This document shows positions 18,316-28,017 of a stretch of DNA of 64,000 bases, one piece after another; position 1 is the first letter of the stretch, and every line of letters starts with the position of its first letter. This DNA comes from Defluviitaleaceae bacterium (GTDB lineage Bacteria; Bacillota; Clostridia; Lachnospirales; WQUN01): NCBI GenBank assembly GCA_009781725.1, contig WQVF01000001.1, forward strand, positions 62,001 to 126,000. The letters are read 5' to 3'. The notes under the pieces are model-generated. The model ran no database searches. It had not been told where the DNA came from and saw nothing but the letters and a program-made list of their open reading frames with translations. Made by a program: the position numbers and the translations under genes.

Positions 18316-18348
18316 ATGCAATAATAATAAGCAAATGAGGGGACAAAT

Positions 18349-19479
18349 ATGCATCAAAGATTTAAGTTTATTTCAATTTTATTTATTTCAGCCCTTATGG
18401 GCTGGCTTTCGGGTAATTTTGCCGGTACTATCCTGCCGCCCCAAACGGTTCCTGCCTACAGTGGTGATTATACTGCATTGGGGTTGCCATTTCGCAAGGC
18501 CAAAGCGGAACAACAGCCATCTAACATCGAAGTTGTGCCCTTGGGATTGACAATAGGTGTTCGTATCAATACCGATGGGGTAATGGTCCTGGGTACAGGC
18601 AGCTTTCTTGGAGAGGACGGCAAGTCTCATACCCCAAGTGACGGCATACTTAGAGGTGGAGATTTAATAATAAAAGTGGGGGGCGAACCAATCGAAAGCA
18701 AGGAAGCCTTAAGCCGCCTGGTTGCAGAATCTGATGGAGATATTAATCTGTTGCTGCGGCGGGAAGGGACAGAGTTTGAAGTAACCTTGACTCCTGCAAT
18801 GGCGGCCACAGATGGAGTACGGCGAATCGGTATATGGGTCCGGGACTCTACCAAGGGTATAGGAACCTTGACTTATTATGTCCCTGAAACAGGTACCTTT
18901 GGTGCCCTCGGTCATGGCATAATTGATGTAGACACCAAGAAACTGATAACAGTGCGTAATGGTCGTATTATGCCATCAACGATTACCTCTATTGTGAAAG
19001 GTGCTAGAGGCAACCCAGGAGAGCTGGAGGGTACTGTGGATACGGGAAGCAGTCTAGGCAGCGTGAATCTGAATAGTCCAGCCGGCATCTTTGGCACATT
19101 GGATAAAGCATTTATGGAAAATCTTCCTACGCAAGCAATGCCTATTGCTACTCGTTCACAAATCAGGGAAGGCCCGGCTACAATTATGACCAATGTGGTA
19201 GGCAACACAGTTAAATCATATGACATAATAATTGAAGGTGTGAACCGGGACCCAAGTGACGAAACCAAGGGGATGATTATTAGAATAACGGATTCGGATT
19301 TGCTGGCCGCAACCAATGGCATAGTCCAAGGAATGAGTGGCAGTCCAATAATACAAGATGGACGTATCATCGGGGCGGTTACTCATGTATTTGTGCAGGA
19401 TCCTGCCAAGGGATATGGGATTTTTATTGAGACTATGTTGGAACAAGTGGTGGGATTGGTATCTATTGGGGAGGTTTAG
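18349..19479 (+). CDS. spoIVB: SpoIVB sporulation serine peptidase
   Basis: 376 residues. N-terminal signal/anchor (about residues 5-28), a PDZ domain around 75-150 (PSDGILRGGDLIIKVGGEPI), and an S55 peptidase domain. The triad is readable: His189 (GALGHGIID), Asp315 (ITDSDLL) and Ser330 (GMSGSPI), with the same spacing as in B. subtilis SpoIVB. The C-terminal signature DPAKGYGIFIE is intact. It is secreted from the forespore into the intermembrane space, where it cleaves SpoIVFA to trigger sigma-K activation. Ribosome site GAGGGG. spo0A, its usual clostridial neighbour, is absent; the next gene converges and overlaps it by 17 bp. Confidence 0.95.
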   Translation: MHQRFKFISILFISALMGWLSGNFAGTILPPQTVPAYSGDYTALGLPFRKAKAEQQPSNIEVVPLGLTIGVRINTDGVMVLGTGSFLGEDGKSHTPSDGILRGGDLIIKVGGEPIESKEALSRLVAESDGDINLLLRREGTEFEVTLTPAMAATDGVRRIGIWVRDSTKGIGTLTYYVPETGTFGALGHGIIDVDTKKLITVRNGRIMPSTITSIVKGARGNPGELEGTVDTGSSLGSVNLNSPAGIFGTLDKAFMENLPTQAMPIATRSQIREGPATIMTNVVGNTVKSYDIIIEGVNRDPSDETKGMIIRITDSDLLAATNGIVQGMSGSPIIQDGRIIGAVTHVFVQDPAKGYGIFIETMLEQVVGLVSIGEV

Positions 19480-21541
19480 GTTCAGAATCATTACTCTGCC
19501 CTATTTCCCGATACTTACCTGGGGGCATTCCTGCATTTTTCTTAAACACCCTAAAGAATGTATTAATAGACATAAACCCTGTAGCATTTGATATTTCTTC
19601 TATGCTTTTGCTGGTCTCTAACAAGAGAGTCATAGCGCGTTCTACGCGCTTTTTTTGTAGATATTCGGAAAAATTGGTTCCGGTTTTGTGCGTAAAAAAG
19701 CGGCTGGCATGTGAATAAGACACGCCCATAGATGTAGCAAGGTCTGACAGCGATATATCTTTGTGCAAATTATCCTCTAACCACATAAGCATGTCGTCAT
19801 TACCTTCTGCTAGTTGGGCTTGCTCCGAGAGGTCACTCAAGGTCTTGGCTAATAGCAGTTCGGGGTTATAAATATTCTCCAAGAAGGAACGTTTTAGGTG
19901 TGTTGTTCCACCTACAAGCATACATATCGTGTCATATAAATAAAGCAATAGCTGCCGTTTTTCTAGTACACTTGCGGCTTCATTGCTATATAGCATATCC
20001 AGCATTATAGCTTCGGTACTATTAATATCCCACCCAATAGCCGCGGCAATTAACTGGTTATGATGTGCAACAGAAATTTTACAACCGCTTCCTGCAACGG
20101 TATCACTGGAGTTAAATACCGCCAATCTTTTTTGTATAGATAACCCCACAATCGGGATTGCGAAAAAGGCTTGCTGACTCTCTTCTAATGCTGTCGCAAT
20201 TTCATCCATGCTGGTGTGCAGGTTGGACACGCCGCAAAGACTAAAGCCTGACTGCTCTTGGTATTTGCTTACCCAATCTGCAAGCTGCTGATACTCGTCC
20301 TCATTCTTTAGGAAGAAATAGTACACACTGTATTTGCTTATGCCATATACACGATAGCGGTCAAAGATAGCAGAATCACTTGCAAATGCCCGAGTCCTGG
20401 CTGCATCCTTGTTGCCATCATCATCTTCAAATAAGATAGTCAAAGCGCAAAAGTGTCTCGAGCCAAGATCTATACAGGCCTTTATTTCCTCTGTGGCCTC
20501 GGCAGTTATTAGTTGGGTAAACGCGAATTGGCGATTGTTATTTCCCATAATACGCAAGGCGTTATTAGATTCCACAAGATTTATATGCATCCGACCAATG
20601 GCACCATGTATCTGTGTAAATTCATCGTCTTGGTTCAGGGCTGGTGTGTCCATATTATCGTCAGAGGCATCCAGCATCTTTATGATTTGAGGCAGTGGAT
20701 CGTATAGTGCCTTTTTTATGCGGTACAACATAAATACCGCAAGGCCAACTATGCCAATAACTATGCCAATGGACATAAACATCATCGAATTGAAGGTATT
20801 TAGATACGCCGCCTGATTATAATAAAAATGATGCGTTAGCCCTTGCCGCTGGATAATAATATCCGGCTGTTGGCCTGTGGGGGGGTGGGCACTGGATAGC
20901 ATTATCGCACTGTCTTTATCCAGTGCTACAAAAGTGCCGTAATCATTGGGTACTATGCGGTTTAGCATGGTTTCCAGCACCGCTTGGTAAGCAACTACAA
21001 ATACATGGATGTTGTTGAAATAATTGTTATATGTAACAAGATACGCGCCAGAAGAAAAGAACCCAGATCTGGCACTGCTTTCCATTATGTGCAGACTGGC
21101 ACCAAATGAAGCTTCCCAATATGACAAATACGATGTGCTCCATGTTCCGTTGGAGGTAACACTTATAGGTATGTTGTCATATACCACCAAAATATCTGCG
21201 ATGGCATCATTTGTAACGCGCAAATTTCTAAGATACTGGGTTGCAGCCTGTGCTCTGGGAAGGAAGCTTGGGTTGTTGGTAGCAGCATCTAAAAAAGATA
21301 GGTTTCTGATACTTTCGTCAGTAGAAACAGTAATCGCAATGGTGGCATGAAGCAGCATTCTGTCTTCTAAGTATGAAATCGCGTTTTCTACAAGTAGCCC
21401 GGTATGTTCGTGGAAAGACTGATTTAGTGTACGCAAAAGAACTGAAGTACTAATAGCAAACATTGCCAGCAATGCCAATATAAACAAACACGCGCTGGTT
21501 ATATATTTATGCAAAACAGGTTTTTGCTTGATGCGGAGCAT
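19463..21541 (-). CDS. Membrane-bound AraC-type transcriptional regulator
   Basis: 692 residues: a short cytoplasmic N-terminus, TM helix ~16-37, an extracellular sensor (~38-240, Cache-like), a second TM around 245-270 (GIVIGIVGLAVFMLYRI), a linker, and a C-terminal double helix-turn-helix ending AGMPPGKYREIG. The DNA-binding part carries ISLSDLATSMGVSYSHASRF and the family motif TGFMSINTFFRVFKKNAG. Such one-piece sensors typically control the adjacent LplB-YtcP-LplA sugar transporter, which is divergent here. Ribosome site AAGGAGAT. Its 3' end overlaps spoIVB convergently by 17 bp with no terminator between. Confidence 0.9.
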   Translation of the reverse strand: MLRIKQKPVLHKYITSACLFILALLAMFAISTSVLLRTLNQSFHEHTGLLVENAISYLEDRMLLHATIAITVSTDESIRNLSFLDAATNNPSFLPRAQAATQYLRNLRVTNDAIADILVVYDNIPISVTSNGTWSTSYLSYWEASFGASLHIMESSARSGFFSSGAYLVTYNNYFNNIHVFVVAYQAVLETMLNRIVPNDYGTFVALDKDSAIMLSSAHPPTGQQPDIIIQRQGLTHHFYYNQAAYLNTFNSMMFMSIGIVIGIVGLAVFMLYRIKKALYDPLPQIIKMLDASDDNMDTPALNQDDEFTQIHGAIGRMHINLVESNNALRIMGNNNRQFAFTQLITAEATEEIKACIDLGSRHFCALTILFEDDDGNKDAARTRAFASDSAIFDRYRVYGISKYSVYYFFLKNEDEYQQLADWVSKYQEQSGFSLCGVSNLHTSMDEIATALEESQQAFFAIPIVGLSIQKRLAVFNSSDTVAGSGCKISVAHHNQLIAAAIGWDINSTEAIMLDMLYSNEAASVLEKRQLLLYLYDTICMLVGGTTHLKRSFLENIYNPELLLAKTLSDLSEQAQLAEGNDDMLMWLEDNLHKDISLSDLATSMGVSYSHASRFFTHKTGTNFSEYLQKKRVERAMTLLLETSKSIEEISNATGFMSINTFFRVFKKNAGMPPGKYREIGQSNDSEPKPPQ

Positions 21542-21575
21542 GTTTTATCTCCTTTTTTGCTATGACTTTCATATT

Positions 21576-21597
21576 TTGATTGCCTTGTACCAATCAA
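21576..21597. promoter_or_regulatory. Inverted repeat in regulator/transporter intergenic region
   Basis: Perfect TTGATTG-N8-CAATCAA in the 160-bp gap between the membrane AraC regulator and the divergent permease gene. It could be a regulator-binding site; AraC proteins more often use direct repeats, so the assignment is weak. Confidence 0.35.
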
Positions 21598-21701
21598 ATA
21601 ATAAAACGTAGGTATAAATCTGTCAATTGAACCAATTAGGGGCTCATGATACCGTATTCTCATGGTTGTTTTGACTACAATGTTCGCGAAAGGACGCCAA
21701 T

Positions 21702-22619
21702 ATGCAAGCTAAATCCGCACCTATAATGAAGAACCTGAAGAAAAATGCTGCCCTGTATACCATGGTATTGCCAGGGTTTTTACTCATACTTATTTTTTCT
21801 TATTTTCCGATGTACGGCGTTGTTATGGCTTTTCAAAATTTTAGGCCGATGGATGGTTTTTTTGGCAGCGAATTTGTAGGGCTTAGGCATTTTGAACGGA
21901 TTATAACAGATACGCTTTTTAGGCGAGCCTTTATGAACTCCTTATGGCTAGGGCTTTACTCAGTTATTTTTGCGTTTCCCGCACCTATTTTGCTAGCACT
22001 TCTATTTAATGAAATAAGGCATAACAAATATAAACGCTTTGTCCAGACTGTTTCCTATATGCCATTTTTCCTTTCTTCTGTAATTGTAATTGGCTTGCTT
22101 CGAGATATGTTAAGTGTTAGTAGCGGTGTGGTTAATATTGGCCTTGATGCTATGGGCTTTGACCGTATCGACTTCTTTTTGCGTGCGGACTGGTTCCGTA
22201 CTTTGTTTATAGGTTCTGGCATATGGCAGGGGGTTGGTTACGGCTCCATTATATATCTCGCAGCTATTGCCGGTATTAACCCAGAATTATATGAAGCCGC
22301 GCGCATTGATGGCGGAAACCGGTTTAGACAGGCTATTCACATTACCATACCCAGTATTTTGCCCACGGTGGTTATTTTATTCATTTTTGCGATGGGTGGC
22401 ATTTTGGGTAATGACTGGCAGCGGATTTTGCTTATGTACAACCCGGCGATTTACTCCACTTCCGATGTTGTTGGCACCTATGTATACCGTATTGGTATAG
22501 AAGGGGGCAGCCAAAGCTACGCAGCGGCGGTGGGGCTTGGTATGTCTGTTATATCTGTGGTGTTTTTGGTTATTACAAACTATATCTGCAAAAAACTTGG
22601 CGAGACATCGCTCTGGTAA
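21702..22619 (+). CDS. Sugar ABC transporter permease (LplB/YteP type)
   Basis: 305 residues with six predicted TM helices. The N-terminal LYTMVLPGFLLILIFSYFPM and MAFQNFRPMDGF are characteristic of the LplB group. The cytoplasmic EAA loop, which docks on the ATPase, reads YEAARIDGGNRFRQAIHITI. It forms the channel with the following YtcP-type gene (26 bp downstream). AAAGGA lies upstream of the ATG. No ATPase is encoded in this operon. Confidence 0.93.
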   Translation: MQAKSAPIMKNLKKNAALYTMVLPGFLLILIFSYFPMYGVVMAFQNFRPMDGFFGSEFVGLRHFERIITDTLFRRAFMNSLWLGLYSVIFAFPAPILLALLFNEIRHNKYKRFVQTVSYMPFFLSSVIVIGLLRDMLSVSSGVVNIGLDAMGFDRIDFFLRADWFRTLFIGSGIWQGVGYGSIIYLAAIAGINPELYEAARIDGGNRFRQAIHITIPSILPTVVILFIFAMGGILGNDWQRILLMYNPAIYSTSDVVGTYVYRIGIEGGSQSYAAAVGLGMSVISVVFLVITNYICKKLGETSLW

Positions 22620-22645
22620 GCACCACAAAGAAAGGAGGGTTATAA

Positions 22646-23527
22646 GTGGCTAAAATAAAACGGCTCAGGAGAATGCAATTATTTGACTGGATAAATTATG
22701 CCTTTATCGGGATTCTGACTTTGATGTTTTTGTACCCTGTGTGGCTTACATTAATGATTTCTCTAAGTGACGGCACAGATGTACTTGCACAGATAACATT
22801 TTTGCCGGTGGGCTTTAACTTTGAATCATATCAGTTTTTGTTTCAGGACGGCAGGATTTTCCGCTATTTTGCTAACAGCATTGGCTATTCTGTTGGGCGG
22901 GTAACTATACATTTATTGCTTACCGCTATGATGGCATTTCCATTTATTATCGCGGACTTTAAGGGCAAGACCTTTCTTAATATATATATGGTTATAACTA
23001 TGTTTTTTAGCGGCGGGCTTATTCCTTACTTCTTTGTAGTTAGGGCTCTGGGGTTAATAGACTCTATTTGGGTCATGATGATCCCCGGTACAGTGGGGGC
23101 TTTTACGGTTATTGTCTTCCGCACATTTTTCAAAAGTTTGCCGGGTGAGTTATTGGAGTCGGCATATGTAGACGGAGCCGGTCATTACCGGGTGCTGTAT
23201 CAAATTATATTGCCGTGTTCTAAGGCACTACTTGCAACATTTGGCTTATTTAGCATTGTAGGTACTTGGAATGATTGGTTTACCCCAACGATTTTCCTGC
23301 GTAGGCAGGAGTTAATGCCCATCCAAATTATGTTGCGGCGTATGCTTATACTTATGGATTTCCGAGATGCAGAAAATATGGACTTGCAAATAATTCGCAC
23401 CTTGGTTACATCAAGGACAATCCGCAGTGCTGCGGTTATGGCTACTATTTTCCCTGTGTTGTGTGTATATCCATTCTTGCAAAAATACTTTACCAAAGGC
23501 GTTATGATTGGCGCGATAAAAGGATAA
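22646..23527 (+). CDS. Sugar ABC transporter permease (YtcP type)
   Basis: 293 residues, GTG start with AAAGGAGGG upstream. Six TM helices; the family signature FSGGLIPYFFVVRALGL follows the second third, and the EAA loop reads LESAYVDGAGHYRVLYQIIL. The C-terminus PFLQKYFTKGVMIGAIKG is the standard YtcP/MalG ending. It is the second channel subunit of the oligosaccharide importer. Confidence 0.93.
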   Translation: MAKIKRLRRMQLFDWINYAFIGILTLMFLYPVWLTLMISLSDGTDVLAQITFLPVGFNFESYQFLFQDGRIFRYFANSIGYSVGRVTIHLLLTAMMAFPFIIADFKGKTFLNIYMVITMFFSGGLIPYFFVVRALGLIDSIWVMMIPGTVGAFTVIVFRTFFKSLPGELLESAYVDGAGHYRVLYQIILPCSKALLATFGLFSIVGTWNDWFTPTIFLRRQELMPIQIMLRRMLILMDFRDAENMDLQIIRTLVTSRTIRSAAVMATIFPVLCVYPFLQKYFTKGVMIGAIKG

Positions 23528-23542
23528 ATCAAGACCGTTAAT

Positions 23543-23558
23543 AGGGAGACTACTCCCT
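23543..23558 (+). other. Small intergenic hairpin before the binding-protein gene
   Basis: AGGGAG-ACTA-CTCCCT in the 71-bp gap between permease and binding-protein genes. It has only three Ts after it, so it is a weak terminator or an mRNA stabilising/processing element. Confidence 0.4.
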
Positions 23559-23598
23559 TTGAGGGTATATAAATCAAAAGTTTTTAAGGAGGATTAAA

Positions 23599-25221
23599 AT
23601 GAAAAAAGCATTGTTTTTGTGCGCGCTGCTTGTTGGCTTACTAATACTTGCAGCTTGTAACCGAAACGGCGGAAGCGATATCGCAACCGATGCATCTGCC
23701 GAAGGCCCGCTTTTACCATGGGAGGGCGACACCATTACATTTAGGGGTTTTGGTAGTGACCTTGGTATCAACGAAGACCCTAATGCACCTGTAGCGTCAC
23801 TAATCAGCGAAATGATTGGTAACGTAGAAATCGAATGGGAACTAGTCCCTCATGGCGACCGCGAAGCTCGTGTACAGCTATACCTTAATGCCGGTGATAT
23901 GCCTGACTTTATGTGGGTAAGTGCCAGGGGCGATATCTGGAACCCAGGCTTGGCAGATTCCGGCATGTTCCTAGACTTTAATCAGTTTAGAGATCATATG
24001 CCAAGCTTTAACGCAATGGCAGCCGCCAACCCATCAGCGGAAATGTTTACAAACGAAACAGGCCAATTGGTTGCCTTGCCAAGCATGGATAACGACCAAT
24101 TCCCTCATGGCTTCTTTGCCAACATGGATGTACTAAACCGCTTTAATATCGCAATACCTACAACTTTTGCGGAACTTGAAGCGGCAATGCAACTAATTGC
24201 CGATTCAGATCCTGACATCGTACCGTTCCATACATTCTGGGGAATGAACTATTACTTGACCATCTTTGCCAGGATTATGGATGTAACAATCCCACATAAC
24301 TTTGCATTCTGGAACGAGAGCACCAGCCAGTGGAGCCATCACTTGGTTGATGATGCCGACTATCGCCGTTTGGTAACAACAATGGCGGACTTCTTTGACC
24401 GTGGCTTCTTCCATCCAGAGTTTATGACCATGAGCGGAGACCAAACCCAGGTAGTTATCGCCTCCGGCAACTGGGCATTTACCTATACCTACGGTGTGCA
24501 ACCAAACGATTGGCTCGGAGTTGGGGCAATGGACGAAAACCCAATCCCATTCCAAGGTTTCTTACCTCCATCAACACCGGCGGGTAATCCCGCTCAGGTT
24601 GGTCTTGGGCATGTAAGCTGTAATCCCGGTTGGGCATATGCCGCAAACCGCGATGTAAATCATCCTGCCGTTTTGGCCTCTGTACTTGATGTTGTATGGA
24701 GTCCGGAAGTATCTATCGCGTACCAGTGGGGTGTTGAAGGCGAGTCCTTTTATGTTGATGCAAATGGTGAAAGACAATGGCTTCCAGAGTTTCTTGCACG
24801 CGGTAGTGACGCGCGCTTAGAAATGGGTATCTGGAATACCTTGCTACCACGCTTTGTAACCTTGCGTGAAGACTTGTCTGACATGCGCGCTCAAGCACCT
24901 TTTGTGCAAGAGCTGTATCGTATGTCTGCCGAAGCTGTTATACGTGGTGACTTACGAGCTGTATACCCACCGCTTGCTCCGCTGTTTACACAAGAGCAGC
25001 TAGAAGAAAACGCAGCAATTAACGCAGCCGTAGCAACAGTGCGTGATGAATGGGTAATGCAAATGATCGCCGGCCTGCGTCCTATGAGTGACTGGGATGC
25101 TATGCTTTCAGAAGTTTTTGCCGCAGCAGATGTAAACCGCTTGGTTGAAAACTTTAATACCGCAGAACCCAATCCTTTTATCCGCCCTACTCCACAACAA
25201 CGTAATTATCTTATCCCATAA
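23599..25221 (+). CDS. LplA/YtcQ-type sugar-binding lipoprotein
   Basis: 540 residues with a lipobox ILAAC (Cys20) and a typical solute-binding fold. Markers: YLNAGDMPDFMWVSA, and NRFNIAIPTTFAELEAAMQ in the ligand cleft region. It should present an oligosaccharide to the preceding permease pair on the outer face of the membrane. Strong ribosome site AAGGAGG. A terminator directly downstream separates it from the catabolic genes, giving excess binding protein over enzymes. Confidence 0.92.
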   Translation: MKKALFLCALLVGLLILAACNRNGGSDIATDASAEGPLLPWEGDTITFRGFGSDLGINEDPNAPVASLISEMIGNVEIEWELVPHGDREARVQLYLNAGDMPDFMWVSARGDIWNPGLADSGMFLDFNQFRDHMPSFNAMAAANPSAEMFTNETGQLVALPSMDNDQFPHGFFANMDVLNRFNIAIPTTFAELEAAMQLIADSDPDIVPFHTFWGMNYYLTIFARIMDVTIPHNFAFWNESTSQWSHHLVDDADYRRLVTTMADFFDRGFFHPEFMTMSGDQTQVVIASGNWAFTYTYGVQPNDWLGVGAMDENPIPFQGFLPPSTPAGNPAQVGLGHVSCNPGWAYAANRDVNHPAVLASVLDVVWSPEVSIAYQWGVEGESFYVDANGERQWLPEFLARGSDARLEMGIWNTLLPRFVTLREDLSDMRAQAPFVQELYRMSAEAVIRGDLRAVYPPLAPLFTQEQLEENAAINAAVATVRDEWVMQMIAGLRPMSDWDAMLSEVFAAADVNRLVENFNTAEPNPFIRPTPQQRNYLIP

Positions 25222-25240
25222 ACAATTGCCGCAATTTATG

Positions 25241-25279
25241 ATATGCTCCCCTTGGTTATAGAGGGGAGCATATTTTTTT
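25241..25279 (+). terminator. Intrinsic terminator after the binding-protein gene
   Basis: 12-bp stem ATATGCTCCCCT / AGGGGAGCATAT with a 9-nt loop and seven Ts, only 19 bp after the binding-protein stop codon. The downstream PHP gene begins 18 bp later, so read-through must feed the catabolic genes unless they have a separate promoter, which I do not see. Confidence 0.85.
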
Positions 25280-25296
25280 GTTCTAAGGAGGACATG

Positions 25297-26223
25297 ATGA
25301 AAAAATTCCTATTTAATAATGACAAAAATATTTACAAAGCCAACATGCATAGCCACACCACCGTATCAGATGGAACTCTTACTCCAGAGCAAGCCAAAGA
25401 GGCCTATATCGCCAGGGGATATAATATCATAGCCTTTACAGATCATAATCTTCTAATGTCCCAGCAACATCTTAATGACGAAAATTTCTTAGCCATAAAC
25501 GCCTGTGAAGTAAATATTAATGAGGAAAATAAAAGAGGGCTGGCAACCTATCATCTTAACCTATATGCAACACGACCAGATATTACAGATACACCACCCA
25601 TGCCAGAAATGGATTATCTAGATCATGAGGCCATTAATAAGTATATTGCCGAAAGAAATGCGGAAGGCTTTTTAGTATGCTATAACCATCCATATTGGTC
25701 TATGCAAACCCATGCAGAATACAGCAAGCTAAGAGGCTTATTTGCCATGGAAATATATAACCACAACTGCGAAGTAGACGAAGGGTATTACGGTTATAAC
25801 CCACAAGTCTACGACGAGATGCTACGCCAAGGCCAGAATATATTTTGTTTCTCAACAGATGATAACCACAACTGGGGCCCCAAAGATATGCCAGACAGGG
25901 ACTCATTTGGTGGATTTATCCGCATAAACAGCAAGAGCCTTACCTATGCTGATGTTATGGATGCCCTTATTAAGGGAGATTTTTATGCTAGCCAAGCACC
26001 GGAAATCCACGAAATATCCCTAGATGAAAATATTCTCACCGTAAGATGCTCCCCAGCGGAATTAGTCGTTATCTACACCCAAGGCAGACGCTGTTATACA
26101 AAAAAAGGGGAAGGTATTACAGAAGCTAAGTTTGAGTTATCCGGTAACGACGACTATATACGTGTTATGTGCCGGGATAAAAATAAATTAGACGCTAATT
26201 CCAATGCCTATTGGATAAAATAA
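25297..26223 (+). CDS. PHP-domain metal-dependent hydrolase
   Basis: 308 residues. Two ATGs are adjacent (25294 and 25297); the second has the better spacing to AAGGAGGAC. PHP motifs: NMHSHTTVSDGTL (motif I), FTDHN (motif II), a middle CYNHPYW and FSTDDNHNWG (motif IV), which together hold a multi-metal site. Members cleave phosphate esters or, in the CehA-like branch, other bonds. The last ~70 residues form a beta-rich tail. It is cytoplasmic. It is embedded in a glycosidase operon, so a sugar-phosphate or sulfate/ester substituent is plausible but unproven. Confidence 0.82.
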   Translation: MKKFLFNNDKNIYKANMHSHTTVSDGTLTPEQAKEAYIARGYNIIAFTDHNLLMSQQHLNDENFLAINACEVNINEENKRGLATYHLNLYATRPDITDTPPMPEMDYLDHEAINKYIAERNAEGFLVCYNHPYWSMQTHAEYSKLRGLFAMEIYNHNCEVDEGYYGYNPQVYDEMLRQGQNIFCFSTDDNHNWGPKDMPDRDSFGGFIRINSKSLTYADVMDALIKGDFYASQAPEIHEISLDENILTVRCSPAELVVIYTQGRRCYTKKGEGITEAKFELSGNDDYIRVMCRDKNKLDANSNAYWIK

Positions 26224-26239
26224 GAAAGAAGGTATAACT

Positions 26240-28006
26240 ATGGTTGCGACCCCAAATTTTAAAGAGTATTTTGGTAAGGATGTGCCAATACTATCTGGTG
26301 CTATTCACTATTATCGTGTCCACCCTAAATATTGGCATGACAGGCTTAGCAAGCTTGTAGCCTGCGGCTTTAACACAGTAGAAACCTATGTACCTTGGAA
26401 TTTTCATGAGCCCAAGGAAGGGCAATTCAATTTTGACGGTTTTGGCGACTTACCTGGCTTTATAGACGTGGCCGACAAACTCGGCCTAAAAGTAATAATC
26501 CGCCCAGGCCCATATATTTGCGCAGAGTGGGAGTTTGGCGGTTTTCCAGGTTGGCTAAACCAAGACCGCAATATGCGTCTGCGCTGTGCGTGGCCTCCTT
26601 ATTTGGAAAAAGTCCGCAACTGGTTTTCTGTGCTTATACCCAAGTTAGTACCATATCTATGCACCAAGGGTGGCCCCGTAATAGCCGTACAGGTGGAAAA
26701 TGAGTATGGTTCTTTCGGCAGTGATAAGGAATACTTGGCATATCTAAGGGATTTACTAATAGAGCTTGGCGTTGACTGTCTGCTATTTACATCAGATGGC
26801 CCCACAATCCAAATGTTAACAGGGGGAACACTGCCCGACCTTTGGATGACGGCAAACTTTGGCTCTGCGCCAGAAAAAAGCTTTGATGTACTCAGGCAAT
26901 TTCAGCCAAGTGGGCCGGATATGTGCTGCGAGTTTTGGTGCGGATGGTTTGACCATTGGGGCGAAGAGCATCACACCCGCGATGCGTCAGATGTAGCCGA
27001 TGTACTGGAGCGTATGGTTAAAAACGGCGCGTCTGTAAATATGTATATGTTCCATGGCGGTACAAATTTCGGTTTCTGGAATGGTGCAAATATAGACGGC
27101 AATGGGCAGTATCAGCCAACATCCACCAGCTATGATTATCACGCGCTTTTGTCAGAAGCGGGTGATATAACCCCGGTTTATGAAGCATGTAAAGCGGTAC
27201 TTGAAAAATACTTCGGCCCCGCTCCGGCCATAGCTGTTGCTAATACCCCTAAAAAAGCCTATGGCACAGTTGCGATGAGTCAAAAGTGCTCTTTATGGGG
27301 AGAGTTGGGGCAACCAATTCTATCTGCAAGCCCTCTAACCATGGAGGAACTTGGGCAGGAATTAGGCTATGTACTTTACCGCAAAACAGTAGAGCTACCG
27401 CCTGTACCGCGGGATTATCTGATTGAGCAAGATTATACAATGGAGCTTTCGATTACCGGCCTGCGTGACAGAGCGGTTGTTTATGTAGATGGCAAAAAAT
27501 TAGGTGTGTTATACCGCAACAACCCCAAAGAAACAATTGCCATACCGCTGCCTCAAAAAGACAGTTTCCAGCTTGATATATTGGTTGAAAATATGGGGCG
27601 TGTTAATTACGGCCCAGACTTAGCCTATCCTTGTGGTATTTCCGGCTCTATACGCATCGGGTACAACACTCTTTCTGGCTGGGAGATATACCCGCTGCCA
27701 CTTGATACGCTTCCTAAGTTTGGTGCAGCAGCAGCCACATCAGATGCGCCAATGTTTTACCGCGGTATTTTTAATGTAGATGTCGCATGTGATACCTTTT
27801 TGGACTATAAAAATTTCCGCAAAGGCATAGCGTTTATAAATGGCTTTAACTTGGGACGCTACTGGGAAGCAGGCCCGGCACGTACTCTTTATATTCCGGC
27901 TCCGCTGCTTATTGCCGGGGAAAACGAGTTGGTTATTTTTGAAACGGACGGACTTTCCGGCCCCGCCTCTGTAGAGCTAATAACTGAGCATGTGTGGATA
28001 AAGTAG
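26240..28006 (+). CDS. GH35 beta-galactosidase
   Basis: 588 residues, no signal peptide, so cytoplasmic. TIM-barrel start LSGAIHYYRVHPKYWHDRL, then YVPWNFHEPKEG, RPGPYICAEWEFGGFPGWL and acid/base Glu155 in QVENEYGSFGS. The nucleophile is Glu231 in CCEFWCGWFDHWG. C-terminal jelly-roll segments end with FINGFNLGRYWEAGP. It removes terminal beta-linked galactose from imported oligosaccharides. It is 16 bp after the PHP gene and overlaps nothing; the ribosome site is AAGAAGG. Confidence 0.95.
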   Translation: MVATPNFKEYFGKDVPILSGAIHYYRVHPKYWHDRLSKLVACGFNTVETYVPWNFHEPKEGQFNFDGFGDLPGFIDVADKLGLKVIIRPGPYICAEWEFGGFPGWLNQDRNMRLRCAWPPYLEKVRNWFSVLIPKLVPYLCTKGGPVIAVQVENEYGSFGSDKEYLAYLRDLLIELGVDCLLFTSDGPTIQMLTGGTLPDLWMTANFGSAPEKSFDVLRQFQPSGPDMCCEFWCGWFDHWGEEHHTRDASDVADVLERMVKNGASVNMYMFHGGTNFGFWNGANIDGNGQYQPTSTSYDYHALLSEAGDITPVYEACKAVLEKYFGPAPAIAVANTPKKAYGTVAMSQKCSLWGELGQPILSASPLTMEELGQELGYVLYRKTVELPPVPRDYLIEQDYTMELSITGLRDRAVVYVDGKKLGVLYRNNPKETIAIPLPQKDSFQLDILVENMGRVNYGPDLAYPCGISGSIRIGYNTLSGWEIYPLPLDTLPKFGAAAATSDAPMFYRGIFNVDVACDTFLDYKNFRKGIAFINGFNLGRYWEAGPARTLYIPAPLLIAGENELVIFETDGLSGPASVELITEHVWIK

Positions 28007-28017
28007 GAGGGCATCTC

